From assembly GCA_022709485.1 (NCBI GenBank), contig JAKLIS010000013.1, forward strand, positions 1 through 13,408: a stretch of DNA of 13,408 nt, given 5' to 3'. A model generated the notes under the pieces. The model saw only the letters and a program-made list of their open reading frames with translations. It was not told the DNA's origin and made no database searches. The position numbers were made by a program, and so were the translations under genes. The DNA is from Elusimicrobiota bacterium (GTDB lineage: Bacteria > Elusimicrobiota > Elusimicrobia > F11). Within the stretch, counting starts at the first letter, position 1, and each line of letters opens with the position of its first letter. Of this stretch, positions 1 to 6,823 are shown piece by piece.

Positions 1-1147
1 GAAAGTCGCTCCTCACAACGTCCAAAATGGCCATCACCGCTCCTGCCGTAAGAAAATAAATGACCGGACTCAGCGAGTTGATGTCCCCCCCAATCTTAGA
101 CCGAGTGATAAGGGACATTGGAATCATAAAAATTCCGACCCAAGGAAAGACGACCCAAAGATTTTTATTGGCCCACGCTTTGAGGGAACTCAAACTTCTT
201 TCACGCCCGGATTCATTCGGTTTAAAAATCCATCCGAATAAACCGATGAGAAGAAGCGCCCAAAAAGATTCCTGGCAAAGCCGCACAAATTCCAGGACCA
301 GAACGTCCCAAAAGGGCCCGGTGGGCGGTTTTTTTCCGAGAAAAGTCATGTTAAGCCACATTTCCTTGAAAGAGAATGGAGCAAAAGAGGCCGCCAGAAC
401 GGCCATAGCCAGACCAAAAATCAAAAGCCATTGAAGAGCGGATCTTTTAGACCCCACCAAAAAGATGAAAATTAGCAGCGCGATCACCAGTCCCGCGACG
501 GACTGTTTGGTCCACAATGCAGCCGCGCAAAAAACGGCGGACAAAAGAATGTCCCGAAAATGAGGGGTTTTAAGAAATTGAATGGTAAAAAAAGCGGCCA
601 AAAGAGAGAGCCCAAGCGCGGGGGCGTCCGCGTGGATTCGAAAAGCGGAGTATTTTAAAGGTTGCGATTCGTAGGACAGAAAGAAAAATAGAACGGCCAG
701 CGCCAAAGCCGGGAGCGCGTTCTTTTTTCCCCGATGTGAATTGCCCAGGATAAAGAACACCGGAGCGAAGAAATAAAACGAATTCATTAATCCCCCAAAT
801 ACAATCGCCGGGGTTGGGGATTTAAAAACGAGAAGAGGGGCGTATAAAAGCGCGGAGAGCGGGGGATAGTTCATGGATTGAAGCGGTCCTTCGCCGAGCG
901 CGTAATAAAGTTTATAGCCGAATTTAAGAGAGAAAATCCCCACCAAGCGGGAGGCGTTTCGATCCCAAAAGGGGGCCATAAGGCCTTGCCGAAGCAAAAG
1001 AGAAAGGACCAAAATGATGGCAGGGGGAATTAAGAAAGCGAATACTTTATGAACTCTAGTTCCCTGAATATTTCTCTGAATCTCAAACCCCAAAAAAAAT
1101 GAGGCGGCAAAAAGACCTATAAAAATGAGATCAACCATGTTTCCCAT
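1..1147 (-). CDS. Polytopic membrane protein, GT-C/GT39-like glycosyltransferase (C-terminus cut by window edge)
   Basis: Reading leftwards from 1147, an uninterrupted frame gives 382 residues without a stop, so the C-terminus lies beyond base 1. The protein is highly hydrophobic, with many membrane helices. A first helix at about 5-20 is followed by an acidic/polar loop with WDRNASRL (61-68). Further motifs are NYPPLSALLYAPL (93-105), HADAPALGL (172-180), WTKQSVAG (212-219) and KIGGDINSL (351-359). These resemble bacterial GT-C enzymes of the GT39/ArnT type, which move sugars from polyprenyl-phosphate carriers in the inner membrane; the match is from memory. Start: ATG at 1147 has GAGAGG (1158-1153) five bases upstream. 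The in-frame ATG at 1138 is less well placed. The gene is transcribed away from the REP-like repeats at 1222-1310. Donor and acceptor cannot be told, and a non-enzymatic membrane protein is possible. Confidence 0.75.
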   Translation of the reverse strand, partial: MGNMVDLIFIGLFAASFFLGFEIQRNIQGTRVHKVFAFLIPPAIILVLSLLLRQGLMAPFWDRNASRLVGIFSLKFGYKLYYALGEGPLQSMNYPPLSALLYAPLLVFKSPTPAIVFGGLMNSFYFFAPVFFILGNSHRGKKNALPALALAVLFFFLSYESQPLKYSAFRIHADAPALGLSLLAAFFTIQFLKTPHFRDILLSAVFCAAALWTKQSVAGLVIALLIFIFLVGSKRSALQWLLIFGLAMAVLAASFAPFSFKEMWLNMTFLGKKPPTGPFWDVLVLEFVRLCQESFWALLLIGLFGWIFKPNESGRERSLSSLKAWANKNLWVVFPWVGIFMIPMSLITRSKIGGDINSLSPVIYFLTAGAVMAILDVVRSDF

Positions 1148-1152
1148 TATAA

Positions 1153-1158
1153 CCTCTC
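1153..1158 (-). promoter_or_regulatory. Ribosome-binding site deciding the ATG at 1147
   Basis: On the minus strand the sequence reads GAGAGG, then five bases, then ATG. The next in-frame ATG (1138) would be 14 bases away. This favours the longer start, which adds Met-Gly-Asn to the truncated membrane protein. Confidence 0.5.
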
Positions 1159-1184
1159 AATAGTTTTTCTGTCATCCGGTGCCC

Positions 1185-1207
1185 GTCATTTCCGCGAATC
1201 GGGTGTC
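1185..1207 (+). repeat. Degenerate copy of the REP-like unit
   Basis: The stretch GTCATTTCCGCGAATCGGG... matches the unit at 1222 in its first half (one change in GTCATTCCCGCGAA) and less well in the second half, where the stem no longer pairs cleanly. It has the same orientation as the first intact copy and lies 15 bases before it, suggesting a decayed older insertion. Confidence 0.45.
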
Positions 1208-1221
1208 GACAACTGTCAACC

Positions 1222-1310
1222 GTCATTCCCGCGAAAGCGGGAATCCAGGCAGTGAACCTGCTTTTAAAAATCAGGTTTAAAACCTGGATTCCCGCTTTCG
1301 CGGGAATGAC
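1222..1310. repeat. REP-like inverted pair of 28-base palindromic repeats
   Basis: A 28-base unit at 1222-1249 recurs as an exact reverse complement at 1283-1310, with a 33-base spacer. Each unit is itself a hairpin: ATTCCCGC pairs with GCGGGAAT around a four-base loop, GAAA in the first copy and TTTC in the second. The spacer contains a smaller AACCTG/CAGGTT inverted repeat. The core resembles the widespread ATTCCC-N8-GGGAAT repeats (dRS3 in Neisseria and REP-like repeats elsewhere). Such elements are often spread by REP-associated (RAYT) transposases, but none is encoded here. A decayed third copy seems to lie at 1185-1207. The pair sits between the divergent genes starting at 1147 and 1386, so it is probably a passive or mRNA-structuring element rather than a terminator. 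Confidence 0.85.
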
Positions 1311-1315
1311 GCCCT

Positions 1316-1347
1316 GCACCGTCCTTTCCCGGATGCCGGATCGGTGC
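1316..1347. repeat. Weak inverted repeat upstream of the release-factor-like gene
   Basis: GCACCG (1316-1321) pairs with CGGTGC (1342-1347) around a 20-base loop, and pairing could extend past one mismatch into flanking CCC/GGG. It lies just outside the REP-like pair and 38 bases before the ATG at 1386. It could be part of the repeat element or a leader hairpin, and chance is possible. Confidence 0.25.
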
Positions 1348-1385
1348 GGGCCCTATATTAATAAAAAGTAGAATTCAGGCCGCCC

Positions 1386-1742
1386 ATGAATCTAAACGAA
1401 TTTTTTCATGTTTCCCCCGCCAAGTTGGAAGAGCTTAAGGCCCGAATCCAACGCCTGGGAATTGATCTTCGGCAAATCGAAGAGCGGTTTTCGAAAGGAG
1501 GCGGAAAAGGCGGCCAAAAAGTGAACAAGACCTCCAATGCCGTCACCTTGCGGTATATCCCCTTGGATTTGGTTGTGCGGTGCCACAGAGAACGGATGAG
1601 AAGCTTGAACCGTTTCCTGGCGCTTCGAGAGCTCGTGGACCAAATCGAAATGAAAATATCTCCCGGGACGTCGGAGAGATTGAAGGAATGGGAGCGTATT
1701 CGGAAAGCGAAAGATAGGAGCGGGCGGCGGCGGGAAAATTAA
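1386..1742 (+). CDS. Small GGQ-domain release-factor-like protein (ribosome rescue type)
   Basis: This 118-residue protein consists of the catalytic RF-1 domain alone. GGGKGGQKVNKTSNAV (38-53) contains the GGQ loop (42-44) that triggers peptidyl-tRNA hydrolysis in the ribosomal peptidyl-transferase centre. The codon-recognition domains of RF1/RF2 are absent. A basic tail (KEWERIRKAKDRSGRRR, 100-116) follows. In ArfB (YaeJ) a basic tail enters the empty mRNA channel of stalled ribosomes. The GGQ context (KTSNAV...VVRCHRER) is closer, from memory, to mitochondrial mtRF-R/C12orf65-type proteins than to ArfB. A role in rescuing stalled or split ribosomes is inferred. There is no clear Shine-Dalgarno site before the ATG. 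The gene stands alone, preceded by repeats and convergent with the dipeptidase gene. It could also be a degenerate paralogue, but the motif is intact. Confidence 0.88.
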   Translation: MNLNEFFHVSPAKLEELKARIQRLGIDLRQIEERFSKGGGKGGQKVNKTSNAVTLRYIPLDLVVRCHRERMRSLNRFLALRELVDQIEMKISPGTSERLKEWERIRKAKDRSGRRREN

Positions 1743-1762
1743 CGGGCCGCGCTAAAACCGCC

Positions 1763-1787
1763 ATTCCCAAAAATCTTTGTCGGGAAT
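1763..1787. repeat. Small inverted repeat between convergent genes
   Basis: ATTCCC (1763-1768) pairs with GGGAAT (1782-1787) around 13 bases, in the 65-base gap between the convergent ends at 1742 and 1808. The arms match the outer half of the REP-like unit, so this may be a decayed copy or a weak bidirectional terminator. There is no good T-run after the stem on either strand. Confidence 0.25.
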
Positions 1788-1807
1788 CTGACGACCAAAT
1801 CAAGATT

Positions 1808-3169
1808 TTACGGCAGGCCCCATTCCTTTTTTACCTTCTCGTAAACCTCTCGAGGAAGAAAAACCGCGGAAGGCTTGTCCTCCCCGGAGAGCCACTGGAG
1901 TAACTGGACCATGTTTTTTTCTTCCATGGCCACGCATCCTTCTGTTCCGGAGTTTTCACGGCGCCAGACATGGAAGAAAATGCAACTTCCTCCTCCCTTG
2001 AGAGTGGTGGGGGCATTTTGCTGAACATTAATAACCCATTTATAAAGGTGATCCCGCCTTTTCATGGTTTCTGCGGAATCCCAATCTCTCTTTAGACTGA
2101 TAGGGCAGTCAAAAATTTTGTTGTATGAGGTGGACGTGGGATCATCCACGCAAACCCAACCCTCGGTCACCTTTTGGTAGGCCCAGTTTGTTTTTTCGGG
2201 CGGGGTATCCGCATAGCCGTAAGCTTGGCCGACGTAAAAAACACCGGCGGGCGTGGTGAGATCCCCCTCCCTTTTGACGGGGCCCGGCACGACGGGAGTG
2301 TGAAGGCCTGTTCCCCAAGCCAATCCCTTTAAACCCAACACCACGGGCCATTGGGCCTCGGCGGCGGCCCATCCATTCCCATTCCGTCTAAAAAGCTGGA
2401 GCTGGCCCTGAACGGAATCCCATGTGGGAGCCGTCACCAAAATAAGTTGTTTTATTGCAGAAGAAAGAGGCAAATTTTTATTCGGAGCCAACAAATCTTT
2501 GTAAAGCGCGGGGTCTCCCAAGGGTTCATTTCGAAGAGCGAATTTGCTCCATTCGGGATCGTCGAAATGCCACCATTCCGTGGGAAGCCCCAAAAAACCC
2601 TCGCGTTCCATTGCCTCTTGAAGCCGGTCCCGGTTTTTAATGATATTGAGCGGAAGATTTTTATTCTTTCGGTAGGCTTTGGCGCTGAACTCGTCAAACT
2701 CAGTGGGCATCGGAAGTTCCTGGCCGTTTTTGTCCACGAGCGTGCAATCGATGGAAGCACCCCTGTTATGGCGGGACCCTGTTTTGGGGTTGGCCACAAA
2801 GCGCTGATCCGGTGCCACGATCCAAAGAATTTCTTGGACCGATACCGGCCGGTAACAATCCCATATCTTTAATCCGAATCCTTCTTTTTCAAGACGGACC
2901 TGGACCCGGGCGAGGCGCTCTGCCACCGGTTCACAAAGAAGGCAGTCATTGGCCATATACAATTTGCGGCCCGTGAAATTATGAGTGGTGGCGTATCTGA
3001 GATCCACATGAATCCCGGGCGCCAATGTTTTTATATCAATCAATGGAGGAGCCTCCTCTGCAGTGACGATGGGAGCGGGCAAAAACATTCCGAGGCCGAC
3101 GGCAATCCTCGTCAAGGTGATCTGCACGAAACGAATTAAATTTCCATTCTCGATTTTGATTAATTTCAT
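1808..3169 (-). CDS. Secreted fusion: VanX/DdpX-type D-Ala-D-Ala dipeptidase (M15D) plus L,D-transpeptidase (YkuD)
   Basis: This 453-residue protein opens with a signal-type segment (basic start, hydrophobic 11-36, TAEEA). Residues about 42-220 form an M15D dipeptidase, which splits D-Ala-D-Ala with zinc. It has SRHNRGASID with His134 and Asp141 (seven apart, as in VanX), EWWH with Glu198 and His201, and the YRP arginine at 107. Residues about 240-440 form an L,D-transpeptidase, which uses a cysteine to make 3-3 peptidoglycan crosslinks or related bonds. It has GDLTTPAGVF (302-311), His400 and GTEGCVAM with Cys412. Both active sites look complete. VanX alone is about 200 residues, so this is a true fusion with no frame break. 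An in-frame TGA directly before the ATG fixes the earliest start. No vanH or vanA ligase is nearby, so wall remodelling or recycling is likelier than glycopeptide resistance. Confidence 0.92.
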   Translation of the reverse strand: MKLIKIENGNLIRFVQITLTRIAVGLGMFLPAPIVTAEEAPPLIDIKTLAPGIHVDLRYATTHNFTGRKLYMANDCLLCEPVAERLARVQVRLEKEGFGLKIWDCYRPVSVQEILWIVAPDQRFVANPKTGSRHNRGASIDCTLVDKNGQELPMPTEFDEFSAKAYRKNKNLPLNIIKNRDRLQEAMEREGFLGLPTEWWHFDDPEWSKFALRNEPLGDPALYKDLLAPNKNLPLSSAIKQLILVTAPTWDSVQGQLQLFRRNGNGWAAAEAQWPVVLGLKGLAWGTGLHTPVVPGPVKREGDLTTPAGVFYVGQAYGYADTPPEKTNWAYQKVTEGWVCVDDPTSTSYNKIFDCPISLKRDWDSAETMKRRDHLYKWVINVQQNAPTTLKGGGSCIFFHVWRRENSGTEGCVAMEEKNMVQLLQWLSGEDKPSAVFLPREVYEKVKKEWGLP

Positions 3170-3199
3170 TCAATTGATTCAATTTACTCTCGGATTAGG

Positions 3200-3205
3200 A
3201 TTATA
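3200..3205 (-). promoter_or_regulatory. Possible -10 box for the dipeptidase/transpeptidase gene
   Basis: The minus strand reads TATAAT within the A/T-rich 80-base gap shared with the divergent gene at 3250. A start point about seven bases downstream would leave a leader of roughly 24 bases. No convincing -35 box is found 16-18 bases upstream, so this rests on the -10 match and position only. Confidence 0.3.
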
Positions 3206-3249
3206 TAAATATCCATTCTTCCTAGTTTCTTTCCTTCCGTGCCCAAGGT

Positions 3250-3894
3250 ATGATTAAGCAAAATATGGTTTCGACAAAAAAAGAACATTGGATTTTATTG
3301 GGGGGCGTTGTCCTTGCCCTCATTGTTTCCGCTTATAAGCCTTTTGACGGGCCCACATGGGCGTTGGAAATTTTCCCGGTGGTTCTCGGCATTCCGCTTC
3401 TTATTTATACCTATCCCAAATTCAGGTTAACAGATCTTCTTTATCGCCTTTTATTTATACACGCGCTTATTCTCATCATAGGCGGACATTACACTTATGC
3501 CCGGGTGCCTCTTGGATTTTGGATCCAGGACCTTTTTCATTTGGCGAGAAACCATTACGACCGCTTGGGACATTTAGCGCAAGGATTTATTCCCGCTATT
3601 CTCGCCAGAGAAATTCTTCTTCGGCGGACGCCCTTAAAAAATGGAGGCTGGTTATTTTTCATTGTGGTGTCTATCTGTTTGGCCTTCAGCGCCTTCTATG
3701 AATTCATCGAATGGGGAACTGCCTTGGTGGCGGGCGAAGGAGCGACGGATTTTTTAGGAACCCAAGGAGATCCGTGGGACACGCAGTGGGATATGTTTCT
3801 GGCGTTCGTGGGAAGCCTGATTTCACTGACAATTTTGACCCCAAGGCACGATAAGGAGTTGACGGCGCTTCTTGGCAAACCATGGGCCGAATGA
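3250..3894 (+). CDS. DUF2238 (YjdF-type) inner-membrane protein
   Basis: This 214-residue protein has about five or six membrane helices, close in length to E. coli YjdF. The family's conserved polar signature is present: GGHYTYA (78-84), NHYDRLGH (101-108), QGF (111-113), RE (120-121), YEFIEW (150-155) and FLGTQGDPWDTQWDM (168-182). The many conserved His, Asp and Glu residues at membrane boundaries suggest a metal site or enzymatic activity, but to my knowledge no function is established for the family. The gene diverges from the wall-enzyme gene across an 80-base A/T-rich gap. AAGG ends only one base before the ATG at 3250, so initiation may instead use the in-frame ATG at 3265; neither start has ideal spacing. 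Family assignment is confident, function unknown. Confidence 0.88.
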   Translation: MIKQNMVSTKKEHWILLGGVVLALIVSAYKPFDGPTWALEIFPVVLGIPLLIYTYPKFRLTDLLYRLLFIHALILIIGGHYTYARVPLGFWIQDLFHLARNHYDRLGHLAQGFIPAILAREILLRRTPLKNGGWLFFIVVSICLAFSAFYEFIEWGTALVAGEGATDFLGTQGDPWDTQWDMFLAFVGSLISLTILTPRHDKELTALLGKPWAE

Positions 3895-3953
3895 AAATAA
3901 GTGATATTGACTGGTATTTTTTATCAAAGGCCCAGAAAAAGAATCGCAGAAGA

Positions 3954-4148
3954 TTATTGAAGTGAGAAAAGGATGATGGGGGTCTGGGGGCCGTAAGGAC
4001 ATTGGATGAGGGCCTCATCATTCAAGATGGTGAGAAGAACGGACACGCACCTTTTCAATTGTTTCAACCGGCCGTGGTCAGTGTTCATATGCTTCAACAT
4101 GGAGTCCAGTTTCACCAATTTTTCTTTGTATGTTTGAATCGGGTCCAT
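3954..4148 (-). CDS. Small protein of unknown function (64 aa)
   Basis: The clearest gene signal here is on the minus strand: GGAGGA (4160-4155), a six-base gap, then ATG at 4148, one of the best ribosome-binding sites in the window. The product starts MDPIQTYKEKLVKLDSML and is rich in Lys, Leu and charged residues. Residues about 5-45 are predicted helical by eye, followed by ALIQCPYGPQTPIILFSLQ, with two cysteines in all (34 and 50). It has no signal peptide or membrane helix and I recognise no family. It occupies the 364-base gap between two + strand genes, so it is not a by-product of another frame. Without homologues its reality rests on the ribosome-binding site and the sensible composition. 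Confidence 0.55.
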   Translation of the reverse strand: MDPIQTYKEKLVKLDSMLKHMNTDHGRLKQLKRCVSVLLTILNDEALIQCPYGPQTPIILFSLQ

Positions 4149-4154
4149 GGTTTG

Positions 4155-4160
4155 TCCTCC
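4155..4160 (-). promoter_or_regulatory. Strong Shine-Dalgarno of the 64-aa gene
   Basis: The minus strand reads GGAGGA six bases before the ATG at 4148. Most other genes in the window lack such a site, so its presence in an otherwise empty gap is the main evidence that the small gene is translated. Confidence 0.6.
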
Positions 4161-4205
4161 GTTTTAATTCTGTAATAAGGTTGCATGAAGTCCGATTAAG
4201 ATAGC

Positions 4206-4222
4206 CTTAACTGGCGGTTAAG
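4206..4222. repeat. Perfect inverted repeat in the divergent promoter region
   Basis: CTTAAC (4206-4211) and GTTAAG (4217-4222) are exact inverted copies five bases apart. They lie between the divergent starts at 4148 (-) and 4259 (+), just upstream of a TATAAT at 4237. This is where a small dimeric regulator could bind, but no regulator gene is nearby and six-base arms can occur by chance. Confidence 0.35.
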
Positions 4223-4236
4223 AAGTGGAGAAGGAA

Positions 4237-4242
4237 TATAAT
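4237..4242 (+). promoter_or_regulatory. Possible -10 box for the GT-C-like gene at 4259
   Basis: An exact TATAAT lies 16 bases before the ATG at 4259. It would give a leader of about ten bases, which fits the lack of a Shine-Dalgarno site there. No good -35 box is present at the expected spacing; the palindrome at 4206-4222 overlaps that position. Confidence 0.35.
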
Positions 4243-4258
4243 AAAGAAGTGTCAAATT

Positions 4259-5953
4259 ATGATTGATAATACAACTCAAAAATGGAAAGGGTCAATTTTT
4301 CAAGCCATTTGCTGGCTTGGTTTAATTTTGGCCGTTTTGGCGGCCCTGAAAGTAAATATTGCTTGCCCCGACCTATGGTGGCATTTGGCATCGGGGCGGG
4401 AAATGATTGAGAATCATATATTTTTAAGGACTGACATATTCTCCCACACACTTTATGGGACACAATGGATTAATTTTGAATGGGGAAGCCAAATTTTTTT
4501 CTATTGGATTTACGAAGCTTTTGGATATTGGGGGTTTTTTTGGACCCAATATATCATCGGCTTGGCTGTTTGGTTTTTGGCTATCCAAATAGCCCGAGCG
4601 GCGGGCCTCAGGGACCCCATTTTGTTCTTGATGGCCGGTATCAGTTTCAAGCTTCTTCAGCCCCGCCTCATGTTTCGACCCGAAATCTGGTCTCTTTTAT
4701 TTTTGGCCGCTACCTTATTGTGGGTCTTAAAAATCCGCAATAAAACTCCAAATAATTCCTTAATTTCCTTGGGGCTCCTTTTCGCTTTGGCGGTTTTATG
4801 GATCAATTTTCATGCCGGCTTTATATATGGATTGGGCCTTTTGGTTTTACTTCGGTTGGGCGCCCAATTTTCGGAAGAAGATCCGAAATTTGTCCGGCTC
4901 CTTGAAAAAGCCATCGTTTTATTTCTAGTTGCATTTCTCATAAATCCGCATGGACCATTTATCGCCGGGGTGTTGGTGGACCACCTATTTCAATTAAAAG
5001 CCAACATGGCTCTCATTCAAGAATGGAATGTTCCTCGAGCGCACGTGGCGCCTTATTTTTGGGGCGTCTTCGTATTAACAGGGGGTCTTTTTATCCGTTA
5101 TTTTTTATCTCCAGGACGAAGAGGGCTTCTTTGGGGACCTGCCGTGGCAGTTTTTTCTTTATGGGGCGCCATGAGTTTTAGGAATATCTTTTTCCTTGGT
5201 CTCATTTTTCCTCCCTTCCTTTCTCAAACTCTGTCCTGGGAAAATATAAAAATAAAATCCCGCCGTTGGTGGTCTGCGGGATTATGGACTGTGGGCATTT
5301 CCGTCGCTATTTTTTCAATCGCCGATTACCGGCGCTTTCCCAGAAATCCGGTTGCCTGGCGGCTTTTTCCTGTACAAGCCTGCGATTTCCTTGAAGAAAA
5401 AAATATCCAGGGCGTTATGTACAACACCTACGGGTTTGGGGGATTTCTTGAATGGCGTTTTGGCCCAAGCCGGCCTGTTTTCATCGACGGCCGCTACTCG
5501 TTCCAACCGTTTTTGGTGGAAATGGATCAACTTGAAAAAAAGATGACCATCAATTTGAACAAAAACGGCTGGCGGGAGTTTTTAAACAGGCACCATGTGG
5601 ATTACGCGGTCGTGGACTATTGGGGCGAAACTCGCAAATTTATTTTTAAAGAACTTCCTTTTCCTCTCACCTTGTACAACGGAGTTTTCCCTCGCGAGGA
5701 TTGGGCCCTAGTCCACTGGGATGACACCGGGATGGTTTTTCTTAAAAGAATTCCTAAATTTTTATCACTCATTAAAAATCATGAGTTTGTGCATCTGAGG
5801 CCCTTCAATTTGGAACAGATAAAGGTATTGGTAGATAACAAACTTATTCCTGAAAAAGAACTAGCGGAGGAATTGAGGCGCCACTCCAAAGAAGTGGAAA
5901 TTAGTCTTCGCCGGCAAAAGATAGAAAATTTATTTCAGAGAAGAAGCCAGTAA
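4259..5953 (+). CDS. Large polytopic membrane protein, GT-C-like with conserved C-terminal soluble domain
   Basis: This 564-residue protein has a first membrane helix at about 14-34 and then a conserved extracytoplasmic loop: ACPDLWWHLASGREM (35-49), TDIFSH (58-63), QWINFEWGSQ (69-78). About ten further helices run to residue 355. The acidic first loop and topology are those of GT-C glycosyltransferases, which use polyprenyl-phosphate sugars. The C-terminal part (about 365-500) has YNTYGFGGFLEWRFG (388-402) and FIDGRY (408-413). From memory this architecture recurs in uncharacterised proteins of environmental bacteria, usually annotated as hypothetical. A charged, probably helical tail (510-564) ends the protein. 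It ends nine bases from the convergent hydrolase gene. It is not obviously homologous to the truncated membrane protein at 1-1147, but may serve the same kind of glycan assembly. Confidence 0.82.
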   Translation: MIDNTTQKWKGSIFQAICWLGLILAVLAALKVNIACPDLWWHLASGREMIENHIFLRTDIFSHTLYGTQWINFEWGSQIFFYWIYEAFGYWGFFWTQYIIGLAVWFLAIQIARAAGLRDPILFLMAGISFKLLQPRLMFRPEIWSLLFLAATLLWVLKIRNKTPNNSLISLGLLFALAVLWINFHAGFIYGLGLLVLLRLGAQFSEEDPKFVRLLEKAIVLFLVAFLINPHGPFIAGVLVDHLFQLKANMALIQEWNVPRAHVAPYFWGVFVLTGGLFIRYFLSPGRRGLLWGPAVAVFSLWGAMSFRNIFFLGLIFPPFLSQTLSWENIKIKSRRWWSAGLWTVGISVAIFSIADYRRFPRNPVAWRLFPVQACDFLEEKNIQGVMYNTYGFGGFLEWRFGPSRPVFIDGRYSFQPFLVEMDQLEKKMTINLNKNGWREFLNRHHVDYAVVDYWGETRKFIFKELPFPLTLYNGVFPREDWALVHWDDTGMVFLKRIPKFLSLIKNHEFVHLRPFNLEQIKVLVDNKLIPEKELAEELRRHSKEVEISLRRQKIENLFQRRSQ

Positions 5954-5962
5954 TGGTTTTAT

Positions 5963-6802
5963 TCAGGGCAGGTTTTGTTTAAGAAAATCAACGATTGTCT
6001 TTTCATATTCCGGAGTCCCTTCGCATCCCTGTAAATGATGGAACCCATTGATAATAAGAAGCGATTTTTTTTCCTTCGCGGCGTTATATAGTTTTCGCGC
6101 AAACCGCACAGGGACTTTTGAATCAACATCCCCATGAATAATTAGAACAGGCCGCGGCGCGACGTCAGGAATAGATTTGAAGGGACCGCGATCAGGAATG
6201 AGGAAAGGAGTTATAAAGAAAAGCATTTTTCCCAATTTCGTGGCCCAAGCCATTTCACGGTATGTGGTGAAGGCGCCTTCCAATATGAGGCATTTCACCT
6301 CATTATTTTTGGCCATGGCCTCCGTTGCGGCCGCGCCTCCCAAGGACTGCCCAAAAAGGGCAATTCGGTTTTTATCCACTCGTTTTGTCACGTATTCCAG
6401 GGCGGCCTGAGCGTCGTGGACAATGGCGGCGGGAGACGGAATGCCTTCCGATTCACCATACCCTTCATAATCAAACATGAATACGTTGTAACCCGCGCGG
6501 CATAAAAAGAGGAGTTCGGGAAAATGTTGGGAGATATTTCCCGAATTTCCATGGCAATGAACCACGGTCCCCTTGGGATTTCCATTCGACTTTAAAAAAT
6601 AGGCATGGAGCCGTCGATCATTGTGCGACAGGAAGAATAATTCTTCGTGGTCCACCCGGTAATATTTCGGGGCCGTCACCACATATCGATCCGGATGGAA
6701 AAAGAGACTGATGAAGTATTTTTTCGCCCAAGCTATCACAGTGATAAGTAGTATAAAGAGGACGAGAGTCCGAGTCCAGTGTTTCATCATAGAATTGTAC
6801 AA
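5963..6802 (-). CDS. Membrane-anchored alpha/beta hydrolase (serine hydrolase, BEM46/S33-like)
   Basis: This 279-residue protein has an N-terminal membrane anchor (about 12-35) followed by a full alpha/beta-hydrolase domain. It has the oxyanion-side HCHGNSGN (82-89), FDYEGYGESEG (110-120), the nucleophile elbow GQSLGG with Ser153, the acid in HGDVDSKVP (Asp227 likeliest) and the histidine in GFHHLQG (255 or 256). The triad is complete, so it should be an active esterase, lipase or peptidase-like enzyme. It probably faces the periplasm or the membrane surface; the substrate is unknown. Start: TTG at 6802 has AAGGAG (6820-6815) at a rather long spacing of 12. The ATGs at 6790 and 6787 have no such site but would lose only a few residues. 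Its leader abuts a composite hairpin repeat. Confidence 0.9.
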   Translation of the reverse strand: MYNSMMKHWTRTLVLFILLITVIAWAKKYFISLFFHPDRYVVTAPKYYRVDHEELFFLSHNDRRLHAYFLKSNGNPKGTVVHCHGNSGNISQHFPELLFLCRAGYNVFMFDYEGYGESEGIPSPAAIVHDAQAALEYVTKRVDKNRIALFGQSLGGAAATEAMAKNNEVKCLILEGAFTTYREMAWATKLGKMLFFITPFLIPDRGPFKSIPDVAPRPVLIIHGDVDSKVPVRFARKLYNAAKEKKSLLIINGFHHLQGCEGTPEYEKTIVDFLKQNLP

Positions 6803-6823
6803 TACGCTGCTTTTCTCCTTCCT

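Noticed and set aside
60..434. Plus-strand open frame of 124 codons
   Set aside because: It lies antisense inside the membrane-protein frame that runs unbroken from 1147 to base 1, and its product is an unlikely mix of basic and polar residues with no domain.
1185..1310. CRISPR array
   Set aside because: There are only two intact units, in opposite orientation, each a hairpin, with no regular spacer set and no cas genes.
1131..1319. Small minus-strand frame across the REP-like repeats
   Set aside because: Its product (VIPAKAGIQ, WIPAFAGMT) is the well-known false peptide produced by translating this repeat type.
2351..2872. Plus-strand open frame of 173 codons
   Set aside because: It is antisense to the dipeptidase/transpeptidase fusion, whose active-site motifs are read on the other strand.
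1808..3169. Glycopeptide (vancomycin) resistance locus
   Set aside because: Only a VanX-type domain is present. There is no D-Ala-D-Lac ligase, VanH dehydrogenase or VanRS regulator in the window, and diderms are shielded from vancomycin by the outer membrane.
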